Shown: positions 1 through 8,106 of the stretch, piece by piece
How positions within the stretch are numbered: the first letter of the stretch is position 1
Layout: every line of letters begins with the position of its first letter
Origin: Streptomyces sp. RPA4-2
GTDB lineage: Bacteria > Actinomycetota > Actinomycetes > Streptomycetales > Streptomycetaceae
DNA: 64,000 nucleotides
Reading direction: 5' to 3'
Assembly: GCF_012273515.2 (NCBI RefSeq)
Contig: NZ_CP050975.2
Span: 8,742,001-8,806,000 of the forward strand
Notes under the pieces: model-generated
The model's input: the letters and a program-made list of their open reading frames with translations, nothing else
What the model was told of the DNA's origin: nothing
Databases searched by the model: none
Program-made: the position numbers and the translations under genes

Positions 1-368
1 TGTCGACACCTCCACGGCCTACCGCCTCTCCGGCTGAGCAATCCCCAAGCCTTGTCCCGGAACTGTCGGTCAGGGACAAGATGATCTTGATGTGGCTGGT
101 GTGATCACGACGCCGGAGCCGTCTTTGACAGCCCGCGGGCCCAAGCCCGGCCCGGCGCGTTCCTCCTGGCCGTGAACCACAGCAAAAGGGACAAAGCCAC
201 AGGCCGGGTACCTGCAGCAGCGAGCCCAGTCCCGACCCACGGAACTGGGCCCTTCGCATCGGGCAGATCGACCTCTTCCCGGCACTTTCGCCCCGCGGCA
301 TCCGGTAACTCCGTGGCTCCGCCGCCGCGTCGAGAACCCGGAGGCGCCCGGGGCCGGGTCCCCGGACA
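1..368. other. No gene recognised at the left edge
   Basis: The first 368 bases contain short open frames on both strands, but none has a convincing start, family resemblance or consistent third-position GC bias. The stretch may hold the promoter of the DUF1152 gene that follows. Confidence 0.4.
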
Positions 369-1337
369 ATGATCGTCATGACGTCCCTCCACTCCAACCC
401 ACTCTTCACCCGGCTCGCCGATGCCGAACGGATCCTCGTCGCGGGCGCGGGTGGCGGCTTCGACATCTACTCCGGCCTGCCGTTGGCGCTCTCCCTCCTG
501 CACCAGGGCAAGCAGGTATATCTCGCGAACCTCTCCTTCAGCGCACTCGCCGGTCTCCCGATCGACGACTGGGTCGCCCCCGACCTGGCCGCCGTCACTC
601 CCGACTCCGCTCTGCACCAGGGCTATTTCCCGGAGCGGACCCTCGCCCAGTGGCTGCGCCAGCACGGCTACCCGTCCACTGTGTACGCCTTCCCGCAGAC
701 CGGGGTACGCCCGCTGCGCGCCGCCTACCAAGCACTGATCGAGCTGCACCGCATCGACGCAGTGGTGCTGGTCGACGGCGGTACGGACATCTTGATGCGC
801 GGCGATGAAGCCGGGCTCGGCACTCCGGAGGAGGACCTGACGAGCGTGGCGGCGCTGGCCGCGCTGGACGGCATACCGACCCGGCTCGTCGTGTCGGTCG
901 GCTTCGGCGTAGACGCGTACCACGGTGTGAACCATGTGCAGGTACTGGAGAATATCGCCGCGCTGGAGCGCGACGGCGCGTACCTCGGTGCGTTCTCGAT
1001 ACCGCGCGCCACCCGTGAGGGCGCTCTCTACCTTGACGCGGTGACGCACGCCCAGCACCACACCCCGGAGCACCCCAGCATCGTGAATGGTTCCATCGCG
1101 GCAGCCGTCCGCGGCTCGTTCGGCGATGTCCGGTTCACTGACCGAACCCGGGGCAGCGAGTTGTTCGTCAACCCGCTGATGTCCCTGTACTTCGCCTTCG
1201 ACCTCCCGGGCCTGGCAGCCCGCTGCCTCTACCTGGATCGGATCGAGGACACCCACCTGATGCGCCAAGTCCACTCGCGGATCGCCGAGTTCCGAGAATC
1301 CATGGTCACTCGCCCACCGCGCCGCTTTCCACACTAG
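369..1337 (+). CDS. DUF1152 family protein
   Basis: A 322-residue protein that I recognise as DUF1152, a family of unknown biochemical function. The glycine-rich loop ILVAGAGGGFD (residues 22-32) near the start and a second motif, VVLVDGGTDILMRGDE (about 132-147), are what I used for the assignment. Glycine-rich loops of this kind often bind a nucleotide or cofactor, but that is inference. There is no signal peptide or membrane helix. The start could be the first ATG or a second ATG three codons later, and neither has a strong ribosome binding site. It stands alone and converges on the next gene, with hairpins in the gap between them. Confidence 0.8.
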   Translation: MIVMTSLHSNPLFTRLADAERILVAGAGGGFDIYSGLPLALSLLHQGKQVYLANLSFSALAGLPIDDWVAPDLAAVTPDSALHQGYFPERTLAQWLRQHGYPSTVYAFPQTGVRPLRAAYQALIELHRIDAVVLVDGGTDILMRGDEAGLGTPEEDLTSVAALAALDGIPTRLVVSVGFGVDAYHGVNHVQVLENIAALERDGAYLGAFSIPRATREGALYLDAVTHAQHHTPEHPSIVNGSIAAAVRGSFGDVRFTDRTRGSELFVNPLMSLYFAFDLPGLAARCLYLDRIEDTHLMRQVHSRIAEFRESMVTRPPRRFPH

Positions 1338-1511
1338 TGACCAGGCCGACTGTGCCCTCCCGGTGACATCGCCGCGCCCGCCAGGAACGACGCCACGGTC
1401 AACGAGAATGCACGGGCACCACCAGTTCTCGGCCGGCTGTGAATGATCTACTCATGCGACCGACAGTGCGGACTCCCGGCGCGTACACGACTTTTCGACA
1501 TGCGTGTCGTA

Positions 1512-1540
1512 CGGCGGTGCGCGGTTGATGCGCACCGCCG
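1512..1540. terminator. Hairpin between convergent genes
   Basis: CGGCGGTGCGC (1512-1522) pairs perfectly with GCGCACCGCCG (1530-1540) across a 7-base loop. A second hairpin follows, with GTGCGCA at 1575-1581 pairing with TGCGCAC at 1590-1596. They lie in the 343-base gap between the DUF1152 gene and the gene that ends at 1681 on the other strand, so a bidirectional terminator is likely. There is no T-tract, which is usual in Streptomyces. I see no gene in the rest of the gap. Confidence 0.55.
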
Positions 1541-1680
1541 GGCGTGACTGCCTTGTCCGAGACTTGTCGAAACTGTGCGCAGCGCCTGTTGCGCACTTGG
1601 TCGGTCGGGAGACCGGTTGTGCGGCGGTCGGCCCGCTGGGAGGTCGTTCGGCCGGCCAAGGCATATGTCCCTGGTGAGGT

Positions 1681-2730
1681 TCATGCCTCGTCTCCAGCCA
1701 CGTTGGCCGTAGGGCCGATGGCAGGCATCTCGACAAGACTGAGCGGTCCGTTGCTCACGATGATCGATCCGAGCGGGTACATCGGTCCGTCTGTGCCCCG
1801 TAGGCACAGCAGCGGCATCCCGCTCTCCTGCCGCTGGCCGAGGTAGACCCAGAAGTTGTCGAACCGGTCGCGGTATCCGCGGGTGAGGTCGTAGACCCGC
1901 CCCCACAGCATGAAGGGCTCGCCTGTGGCATCGGCCGCCTCCTGGAGCAGCCGCGGAACTTCGTGAGCGGTGAGGTGAACCTCTACCCCCTCGACGGTTC
2001 CGACAGCGAGCTGCGCGTATCCCGCCTGGTGGCTCGTGACAGCGACAGGCGTGCCGATCGCCGTCAACCAGTACCCCCAGTCGTCGAGCGAGGTGGCTTT
2101 GATTGCGACGCTGACGCAGTCCCGATGGGCCGCTACGGCTGACAGCTCCGGGCGCGTCGCATGGTCGGACTGCAGCTTGGCCGCGACCGTGACAGCGCGC
2201 GCGTACTCCTCAGACCACTCCGCCGGGGATTCTGCGGCCGGCTCGACCACGGTCGCCTCGTCGGCGGCGATGGCGGCGGAGGGGCGCATCTGCGGCAGCT
2301 GGTCTTCGACGAGCTCCGGCGCCGGCGCGTGTTCGTGCGACGTGTTTGGCGATTTGATGCGGTGCACGACCCGGGCGCCGGCTGCATCCGGTGCAAGGGG
2401 CGCAGGGCCCGGTTCGCGGTCGTGCTGGGGCTCAGGACCGTCGTCCTCGGCCAGGAGGCCTCTGAGGTGCAGGACGTCCGCGATCTGCATGGCCACGGCA
2501 CGGGGGTAGCTGCAGTCGTCGACGATGGTCTCGACGGCCGCCTGATAGATCGCCGTATGGCTGCGCCGTGCCTCGAATTGCGCGCGCAGGCGCTTGAGGG
2601 CCTCCGCTCCGCCAGGCTCCACCAGCCGTCCTTGTCTGTCCAGGTCGACGATGAATTTCGCGGCCAGTCTCTGCAGCCGCTCAGCCAGCTCTCGTTCCGT
2701 CGTGGTCGGGATGTCGAGAATGGTTGTCAC
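1681..2730 (-). CDS. Conserved actinomycete protein of unknown function
   Basis: A 349-residue protein of unknown function. The first ~120 residues are predicted helical and charged (TERELAERLQRLAAKFIVDL near the start). A low-complexity Ala/Pro/Glu linker of about 80 residues follows. The compact C-terminal domain (about residues 205-335) has conserved-looking tracts such as DDWGYWLTAIG, VHLTAHEVPRLL and FMLWGRVYDLTRGY. I suspect it belongs to the Streptomyces family annotated BN159_2729, but I cannot confirm that here. Its ATG overlaps the stop codon of the sigma-factor gene by 4 bases (2727-2730), so the two are probably translationally coupled and the product may act with the sigma factor. 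Confidence 0.65.
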   Translation of the reverse strand: MTTILDIPTTTERELAERLQRLAAKFIVDLDRQGRLVEPGGAEALKRLRAQFEARRSHTAIYQAAVETIVDDCSYPRAVAMQIADVLHLRGLLAEDDGPEPQHDREPGPAPLAPDAAGARVVHRIKSPNTSHEHAPAPELVEDQLPQMRPSAAIAADEATVVEPAAESPAEWSEEYARAVTVAAKLQSDHATRPELSAVAAHRDCVSVAIKATSLDDWGYWLTAIGTPVAVTSHQAGYAQLAVGTVEGVEVHLTAHEVPRLLQEAADATGEPFMLWGRVYDLTRGYRDRFDNFWVYLGQRQESGMPLLCLRGTDGPMYPLGSIIVSNGPLSLVEMPAIGPTANVAGDEA

Positions 2731-3275
2731 GCTGGGCCCTCCTCGTAGACGGCACGGAGTGACTGAACGGCCCGATACTGGAGCGTCTTGAGCGCGCCAG
2801 TGTTGCGTTCTATCGCGAGGGCGGCTTCGGCCACCGAGTGATCCTGCAGGTAGCGCAGCTCGAGAACCTGGCGTTGAGGTGGCAGCAGTCGGGCGAGTGC
2901 CTGCCGGACCAGGTCATGTTCCATGTGGTCCAGTACGGTTTCCTCGGGGCTGTCGACCGCCGCGTCGTGATCTCGCATGTCGTAGACGGGGAATTCGCGG
3001 CGCTGAGCGCTCTTGAAGTAGTCGGCAATCTTGTTTCGGGCGATGACGCACAGCCAGCCGCCGAACCCGGCTCCGCGCCAGGAGAATGTGCCTGTGCGCA
3101 ACCAGGACAAGGCGCGAAGGAACACTTCGCCCGTGATGTCTTCGGCCAGCGCCCGGTTTCTCCCGACGCGTTTGTAAACGAATCCGAGAATCGCGCGGTG
3201 GTGCTGCCGGTACAGCTCGGCGAAGGCGTCCGGGTCGCCCTGCTGGGCACGGGCGACGAGGTCCGGTTCCCCCAT
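2727..3275 (-). CDS. ECF-type RNA polymerase sigma factor
   Basis: A sigma-70 family extracytoplasmic-function sigma factor, 182 residues from the ATG at 3275. Region 2 is visible at the N-terminus (DLVARAQQGDPDAFAELYRQ and then AEDITGEVFLRALSWL). Region 4, with its helix-turn-helix, is at the C-terminus (LPPQRQVLELRYLQDHSVAEAA, then GALKTLQYRAVQSLR). A TTG at 3314 would add 13 residues and also has a GGAG upstream. I prefer the ATG because of the GGTGG just before it. No anti-sigma factor with a membrane helix follows; the coupled partner is the unknown protein downstream, so regulation may be unconventional. Confidence 0.88.
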   Translation of the reverse strand: MGEPDLVARAQQGDPDAFAELYRQHHRAILGFVYKRVGRNRALAEDITGEVFLRALSWLRTGTFSWRGAGFGGWLCVIARNKIADYFKSAQRREFPVYDMRDHDAAVDSPEETVLDHMEHDLVRQALARLLPPQRQVLELRYLQDHSVAEAALAIERNTGALKTLQYRAVQSLRAVYEEGPA

Positions 3276-3408
3276 GTCGCCACCGGATGAGACTCCGTGA
3301 GACTCTGCCGTCAAGTCCTGCTCCGTTCATGAGTGGATGAACTGCGGTGGGCCGGCGTCGCTAGGGTTGCTTCCGGCCGGGGCCCGACCTCGGGGCGACC
3401 TCCGTGCC

Positions 3409-3695
3409 TCAGGGCGCGCCCTTGGAACGGCAGTGGCGGGCGGACCCGCGCCTGTGGGCAGGGAGGGCCGGCGGCGTCTGCAGCCGCCTGCTTCCGTCGT
3501 CGGCGGGGCCCTCGATGGAGCAGCCGTAGACGTTCCGGAAGGCCCAGAGGCTGCCGAGGCTCGGTTCGGTGCCTTCTGGTTCGAGGTGGTGGAGGGCGCA
3601 TTTACCGCCCCCGATCGCGCGGCGATGCCGGCGATGTCGTCGTCCCCGAGATCTTCGGCCCGCGTGATGAGCACGGCCATGTCAAGGCGGAGCAT
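3409..3695 (-). pseudogene. Small conserved ORF with a frameshift
   Basis: From the ATG at 3695 the frame reads MLRLDMAVLITRAEDLGDDD and continues through IAGIAARS. Third-position GC bias then collapses and reappears in the next frame, which reads GGGKCALHHLEPEGTEPSLG, then SLWAFRNVYGCSIEGPADDG, and stops at 3409-3411. A one-base change near the G-run at about 3607-3615 would restore a single protein of about 95 residues. It is either a recent pseudogene or a sequencing error in the homopolymer. The function is unknown. It lies just upstream of the sigma gene on the same strand. Confidence 0.55.
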
Positions 3696-3720
3696 GGATG
3701 GGGGTCTCCCTCGAGGCAGC

Positions 3721-3760
3721 AACTCTCGCGAGTGCGACTTCACTCGCGCGTGTGAGAGTT
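3721..3760. promoter_or_regulatory. Inverted repeat AACTCTCGCG...GAGAGTT
   Basis: AACTCTCGCGAGTG on the left and CACTCGCGCGTGTGAGAGTT on the right form an imperfect inverted repeat with outer arms AACTCTC/GAGAGTT. It lies in the divergent intergenic region between the frameshifted small gene (leftward) and the XRE regulator (rightward), so it is a plausible operator. Confidence 0.45.
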
Positions 3761-3770
3761 AATCAAATAA

Positions 3771-3932
3771 CTCGCATGCGCGCAACTTATTCACTTATGT
3801 CGCATGAAACTTTTTTCGACGCGGAGGGGGTCGGGGCTGCCCTGTCTGGCCTGGGTAAACGAGTGTTGAGTTCCTGACCTGCGAAAACGCATGCGTGAGA
3901 CTTCTGTCTAGGTAGCTCGCATGCGCGCTACT
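3771..3932 (+). promoter_or_regulatory. Paired CTCGCATGCGCGC(A/T)ACT sites before the XRE gene
   Basis: A 17-base sequence, CTCGCATGCGCGCAACT, occurs at 3771-3787 and again with one mismatch at 3916-3932. Each copy contains the palindromic core GCATGC. The second copy ends 9 bases before the ATG of the XRE-family gene, so autoregulation by that protein is likely but inferred. The DNA between the copies is unusually AT-rich around 3760-3815. Confidence 0.5.
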
Positions 3933-3940
3933 CTCCGAAC

Positions 3941-4417
3941 ATGCGCAGCATGGAAGATCCCCACCAGGAGACACGCGAGGAGCGGAAAGCTCGCGTCAAG
4001 GCCTTCGGCACCTACCTCACACGGAAAGCGATCGAGGCCGGCTTCGACGTGAGGCCCTACAAGGGAGGCCGGGCCGAGCTGGCCCGCCTGCTCGACACGA
4101 AACCCACGACGATCTCGCGGACCCTCGATGGCGAGACTCTTCCCCTTCCGCAGCAAGTCACGAAGTGGGCGAAGATCCTCCGCGTAGATCCACGGGAAAT
4201 GTTGGTTGAAAGTGGTGCGCTTCCTTCAGAACACGGGCCCGAACCGTCAATTCGGGCGGTACCCTCATCAACACTTACCCCGGAAGACGCGGCCGACGCA
4301 TGGGGGATCTCCGATCCCAAAATCCGCTCGATGCTCCTCGGAGGCATCTTCCACGCCATCCAGCTGCAAAAAGAGACGGACGCAGCGGAGGGCCGGGGAG
4401 CCGTGGCTAGGGGGTAG
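3941..4417 (+). CDS. XRE/Cro-like helix-turn-helix regulator
   Basis: A 158-residue putative DNA-binding protein. The helix-turn-helix lies at about residues 44-64 (RAELARLLDTKPTTISRTLDGE), followed by PQQVTKWAKILRVDPREML, as in the XRE family. The C-terminal ~60 residues are of unknown type and may bind a ligand or mediate dimerisation. It ends 6 bases before the next start codon, so the two genes probably form one transcript. The repeated palindromes just upstream are the obvious candidate operators. Confidence 0.7.
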   Translation: MRSMEDPHQETREERKARVKAFGTYLTRKAIEAGFDVRPYKGGRAELARLLDTKPTTISRTLDGETLPLPQQVTKWAKILRVDPREMLVESGALPSEHGPEPSIRAVPSSTLTPEDAADAWGISDPKIRSMLLGGIFHAIQLQKETDAAEGRGAVARG

Positions 4418-4423
4418 GACGAA

Positions 4424-4927
4424 GTGGCGTACAGACTGGTGATCGCGTCCACTGCGGGCTGCACCGCCGGCGGAATACTGGTCGCCGAGGGCGTCTTCCG
4501 CCACACCTGGGAATTGGCCGCAGGAGGAACCGGGTTCCTGTCCGCCGGCGCGGTCGGCTTCCTGGCCGCGACCATGCGTTCGCTGCTGGTGGTCTCCGAG
4601 GCACGGACTCGGCGGGACCTCAGTGAGGTCGCTGAAGAGCGGCGACGGTTGGAGTCGGACATGCGGGCGCGCGAGCGGGCCGTGGAGCAGCTCGAGTACG
4701 CCGTGGACCGTCGAGTAGCCGTGACCGCCCTGCGGATCGCCAGTTATGCAAAGGCCCTGGACGACACAAGGGATGAGAACGCAAGCCTGCGATTGCGGAT
4801 CGTCGAACTGAAGCACGAGATCGATGAGGTCAACGACGAGAGGAACCAGCTGATCACGCAGGAGCTGGTCGCGGGCAACGACCGCTTCACCTCGAAGTGC
4901 CTGTTCTCTGTCCCCGGTTGCGAGTAG
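4424..4927 (+). CDS. Small membrane protein with coiled coil
   Basis: A 167-residue protein starting at GTG. Two hydrophobic stretches (about residues 5-24 and 30-56) look like membrane helices. They are followed by about 90 residues rich in Arg, Glu and Leu in heptad-like order (EVAEERRRLESDMRARERAV and later LRLRIVELKHEIDEVNDERN), a probable coiled coil. No known family was recognised. It sits directly behind the XRE regulator and is probably co-transcribed with it. A membrane-anchored structural or partner protein is possible. Confidence 0.55.
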   Translation: MAYRLVIASTAGCTAGGILVAEGVFRHTWELAAGGTGFLSAGAVGFLAATMRSLLVVSEARTRRDLSEVAEERRRLESDMRARERAVEQLEYAVDRRVAVTALRIASYAKALDDTRDENASLRLRIVELKHEIDEVNDERNQLITQELVAGNDRFTSKCLFSVPGCE

Positions 4928-5019
4928 CTTCGACGCCGCAACGGCTGTCTGGACACTGAACGAAGCGGTCCGTGACCGCCGCCCCGGCTTCCTTCACCTC
5001 TACGACGGCCAGGCTCTCC

Positions 5020-5059
5020 GAGGCCGGCCGTCATACAGATGCCCTGTTCAGCGCGGCGC
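5020..5059. repeat. 40-bp dispersed repeat, copy 1
   Basis: This sequence begins GAGGCCGGCCGTCATACAGA and recurs at 39005-39044 with 37 of 40 bases identical. Both copies lie in gene-poor DNA beside decayed material. It could be a recombination scar or part of a dispersed element. The surrounding 4928-5282 gap holds no gene I can support. Confidence 0.6.
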
Positions 5060-5282
5060 GCTCTCATGGCCGATGTCACGACGCCGGCGGGCACCCTGCC
5101 ACGCACTGCGCAGTACGCGGTGCCGAGCCGTACGCGGCCGCCCATTCGCCCGAGCGCACCGCGCCTCGCTGCGCGACTGCTGGCCGGCCGGGCGTGTGCT
5201 GGCGGCCGGGTCCGGCCGGTGGGCCGATCCGTTGTCGGGGATGTTCAGAGAGTGAGCGAACCCCTGTCGAACGGCGGGCGGT

Positions 5283-5883
5283 TCACACCACACGAGCTTT
5301 CCACGGCTGCTGTTCCGGGCCGGCGGATGCCAGCCGCACACACCAGCGCCAGCGCCCCGCCGGACCGGCTCGGCCCCGTCGCACCTCTTCCACCCGCACC
5401 GCGCGGCGCTTGGCCAGGGACAGTGCGCACGCTTCCGCGATCCAGCTCGCCTCGATCGCGTCGGCGACGGTGCACGGGGAGGTGGCGCGGCCCGCGACGA
5501 CCTCGGTGAAGGCGGTCAGTTCGGCGCGGTAGGCGGGGGCGAAGCGGTCCATGAAGAAGTCGTGCAGGGTGCCCGCGGGGAAGGTGGCACCGGGTTCCAC
5601 CGAGCGCAGGGGGAGTTTGTCCTCCAGGCCCACGGCGATGCTGTCGCGCATGCCGTGCAGTTCCAGGCGGACGTCGTAACCGCGGGCGTTGTGGCGCGAG
5701 TTGGACACCAGCGCGAGGGTGCCGTTCGTCGAGGGTGAGGATCGCCGACGCGGTGTCGACGTCGCCCGCCTCGGCGATGTACTCGGCCCCCCGGTTGCCG
5801 CCGGCCGCGTACACCTCGACCACCTCGCGGCCAGTGACCCAGCGCACGATGTCGAAGTCGTGCACCGCGCAGTCGCGGAAGAA
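5283..5883 (-). pseudogene. Truncated Gfo/Idh/MocA-family oxidoreductase
   Basis: The C-terminal two thirds of an inositol-dehydrogenase-like oxidoreductase. The frame begins with FFRDCAVHDFDIVRWVTGRE, continues through VVEVYAAGGNRGAEYIAEAG, and then shifts by one base near 5730 into NGTLALVSNSRHNARGYDVR, FMDRFAPAYRAELTAFTEVV and WIAEACALSLAKRRAVRVEE. The N-terminal NAD(P)-binding Rossmann domain is absent. A type I-E CRISPR-like repeat begins exactly where homology stops. It is both truncated and frameshifted, so not functional as an oxidoreductase. Confidence 0.75.
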
Positions 5884-5910
5884 GCTCCCCGCACGCGCGG
5901 GGATGGTCCC
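5884..5910 (-). CRISPR. Solitary type I-E CRISPR repeat
   Basis: The plus strand reads GCTCCCCGCACGCGCGGGGA followed by TGGTCCC, identical to 27 of the 29 bases of the inverted repeat at 15168-15196. It abuts the truncated oxidoreductase. Exactly 32 bases further right, at 5943, the sequence starts CTGCT again and continues with a weak stem-like GCGTATGCGG, perhaps a decayed second repeat. This may be the remnant of a second array, or a site where an array recombined into the gene. Confidence 0.6.
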
Positions 5911-6262
5911 TCCTGCACGTAGGGGGCGGCGCCCCACGGTGCCTGCTGTCTTGCGTATGCGGAAGCCGTGCCCGTCTGCTCCCTGCCCGTGACGACACCC
6001 CTGTAAGTGGAAGTGTCCCGGCCCAGCAGGGCGTCGACGACCTGTGGCACGGTGGCGGACGCCGGACAGACATGGCGCCGGGACGGCCAGTTGGCCGCCG
6101 CGGTGGAACGGTCCCACGCAGTACGACGCGTGGGGGACCGTCTGGCGAGCCTGGAACAGCGCGCGGGATCAGGGGCACGGGGCGGTGGCGGTCCGTACGG
6201 CGGCGGTGCAGGCGTTTAAGGCGTCATCTCATGTGTGGGGCTCGGCATCGGGGCTCGTCTGG

Positions 6263-6703
6263 CTACTCCGCGACGCTCGCAATGAACGTGTGGATTGCGG
6301 CGGTGAGGTTGCGCATGTCCTCCCCTGCCGCGTGCACCGTGTTGGTCTCGAACTGCCATTCCTCGGAGGGTGCCCGGCCGTGGATGCCCCAGGTCAGTTG
6401 GACGTGGCCACCAGGGTGGTGTTCCGCTGAGAGGGTCAGGTCGTAGCTGAGGGAATGCCAGGTGCGCGCTCCTTCCCAGCCGCGGAAGTCTTCGGCAAGT
6501 GAGGCGAGGAAGGTGTCGAGTCCGTCGCCGTCCCAGGTCTCCACCGAGGTCTCGACGTTCCCCCAGGGCCCGTGGGCCCTGACGAGGAAGTCGAGCGTTG
6601 GTTCGTCTTCGTACCGTCGGGCCGGTTCCGAGAGCAGTAGGCGTGCGGGTCCGGAGCCTCCCACCTGAACCATCGGGCGGCCGGAATCGTCGTAGTCGAT
6701 CAC
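6263..6703 (-). CDS. DUF6228-like hypothetical protein
   Basis: A 146-residue acidic soluble protein. It contains alternating beta-type stretches (FLVRAHGPWGNVETSVETWD, then HSLSYDLTLSAEHHPGGHVQ) and a C-terminal helix. It resembles the small actinomycete family DUF6228, whose function is unknown. The similarity is from memory and should be treated as tentative. It stands alone, with gaps on both sides. Confidence 0.55.
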   Translation of the reverse strand: MIDYDDSGRPMVQVGGSGPARLLLSEPARRYEDEPTLDFLVRAHGPWGNVETSVETWDGDGLDTFLASLAEDFRGWEGARTWHSLSYDLTLSAEHHPGGHVQLTWGIHGRAPSEEWQFETNTVHAAGEDMRNLTAAIHTFIASVAE

Positions 6704-7049
6704 GCGATCAGGTTAGAAGACCGGGTGGGCCGCGCTCGCCCCCTCGGACAGGCCGACATCGGCCGTAGCCGCTTTGAGGGATGATCGCCAGCCAGGGCGG
6801 CTGTGGATCTTGAGCGCGAACTCGTTCCTGACGGGCTGTGAAACCTTGCGGCGCCGCTGATACCGCCGTTCAAGCGGCGTCGGCAGGGCGGTGGAACGGC
6901 CCCGGTGGCGGACCAGAAAGTCTGCGCGATGGTATGCGCTGACCACGTCGTGTGCTTGGCGTCGCTTGCCGCGTGAGCGCCGTCCCCCTGTCGGCCGGTT
7001 GACCGGGCAGCCTGGCGGACCTCTGCGCGTCCGGGAATGATGCGGGGGC
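6704..7049. other. 346-base gap, no gene recognised
   Basis: Open frames exist on the minus strand, but none shows a family motif or consistent codon bias. I see no clear hairpin or operator. Confidence 0.35.
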
Positions 7050-7607
7050 ATGAACGAGGCATGGGGGGCGGTAGTGGCAGCGGTCGCTGCCGGTGTGTTT
7101 GGCGTCGGTGGCGCGCTCCTGGGCATCTACGTCGGTCGCAAGCAGACGACCGATCAGGCGCACGTGGAGCACGAGCAGTGGCTTCGAGGGCAGCGGCGGG
7201 AGGCATACATTGCGTATCTCGCCAGTTGGGACGAAGTCCATACGAAACTGTTCGACATCATGCGTGACCTGCCGATCCTGCTTGACCCGGCAACCTACGA
7301 GAATGACGAGTTCGAGGAATTCTTCACTACGACAGTTGACCCGCCCTTCGGCGGCATGTTGAGGGCAATGGAGACGGTGGAACTGCTCGGGCCGGAACGC
7401 GTCGTAAGTGCTGCTCGGAAGGCTTCTGACGGCATCCTTGAATTGCGAATGTTCCTTGGGCACGGGGCGTGCCCGCGACCAGCGAACGCATGCGCGGAGG
7501 AACAGATGGAGTTCCGTGCGAGGTCGGTGCAGAAGTGGCAGTTGCGGATGGATTTCTTTGCCGAGGCGAGGAAGGTGATGGCGACAGCGCCTAAGCCGAG
7601 CGCGTGA
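7050..7607 (+). CDS. Membrane-anchored hypothetical protein
   Basis: A 185-residue protein with one hydrophobic segment at residues 5-28 (AVVAAVAAGVFGVGGALLGI), then a helical, charged cytoplasmic region beginning RKQTTDQAHVEHEQWLRGQR. This one-helix-plus-helical-tail layout is common in uncharacterised Streptomyces proteins. No enzyme motif was seen. Its third-position GC is lower than that of its neighbours, which suggests recent acquisition. Confidence 0.55.
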   Translation: MNEAWGAVVAAVAAGVFGVGGALLGIYVGRKQTTDQAHVEHEQWLRGQRREAYIAYLASWDEVHTKLFDIMRDLPILLDPATYENDEFEEFFTTTVDPPFGGMLRAMETVELLGPERVVSAARKASDGILELRMFLGHGACPRPANACAEEQMEFRARSVQKWQLRMDFFAEARKVMATAPKPSA

Positions 7608-7698
7608 TCGGGGCGCTAATCTGCTGGCTGCGTCGCTGGTTGTGGGCCGGGCCGTCTCTCCTCCCCCTGGAGTGCAGCCGTGGCCGCTGTGTTGTGCG

Positions 7699-7870
7699 TA
7701 GATGACCGCGACCAGCAGTGCCCGGTCCTCCAAGGACAGGCTCCACGGCCGACCTTTGCGGACGGCATCCGCACCCTCGTGCCGCAGCACGGTCACCAGC
7801 TTCCCGAAGGCGCGTGGGCTCAGCCCGGTGAATGGGGCTATCCGCGGGGGCGGCAGTAACTGCGCTGACG
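7699..7870 (-). mobile_element. IS5-family transposase N-terminal fragment
   Basis: Read leftward, this encodes IAPFTGLSPRAFGKLVTVLR, then EGADAVRKGRPWSLSLEDRALLVAV, the start of an IS5-type transposase. The match ends abruptly, with no DDE catalytic region, so this is a truncated remnant. It overlaps the start of the small rightward ORF at 7832. Its presence left of the STAND gene mirrors the IS5 remnant on its right side. Confidence 0.65.
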
Positions 7871-8071
7871 ATGGTGGGCGCCCCATGGTGGGCCGTAGCT
7901 ATCGCGGTCGTCGTCGGGATCGCGGTACCTGGCCTGCTCGCCCTCGCCCTTGTACCGGAGGAGTCCGAGCACAAGCGCGATGTGCTGCTGGCTTGGATGC
8001 GTCACCGCGAGCGCCAGGCACGCCATCGAGTGCCGGCTCAGCACAGTCGCAGAGCGCGGTCGCGGCAGTGA
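7832..8071 (+). CDS. Small single-helix membrane protein, possibly truncated
   Basis: A 79-residue open frame with a hydrophobic segment (WWAVAIAVVVGIAVPGLLAL, about residues 19-38) and a basic tail (RHRERQARHRVPAQHSRRAR). Its first ~18 codons overlap the transposase remnant, so the annotated start may be an artefact of a junction and the true N-terminus may be lost. The function is unknown. Confidence 0.35.
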   Translation: MGLSAGAAVTALTMVGAPWWAVAIAVVVGIAVPGLLALALVPEESEHKRDVLLAWMRHRERQARHRVPAQHSRRARSRQ

Positions 8072-8106
8072 CTGCCGCGTGGCGAGCAACAGTCTCTGAC
8101 GCGGCG

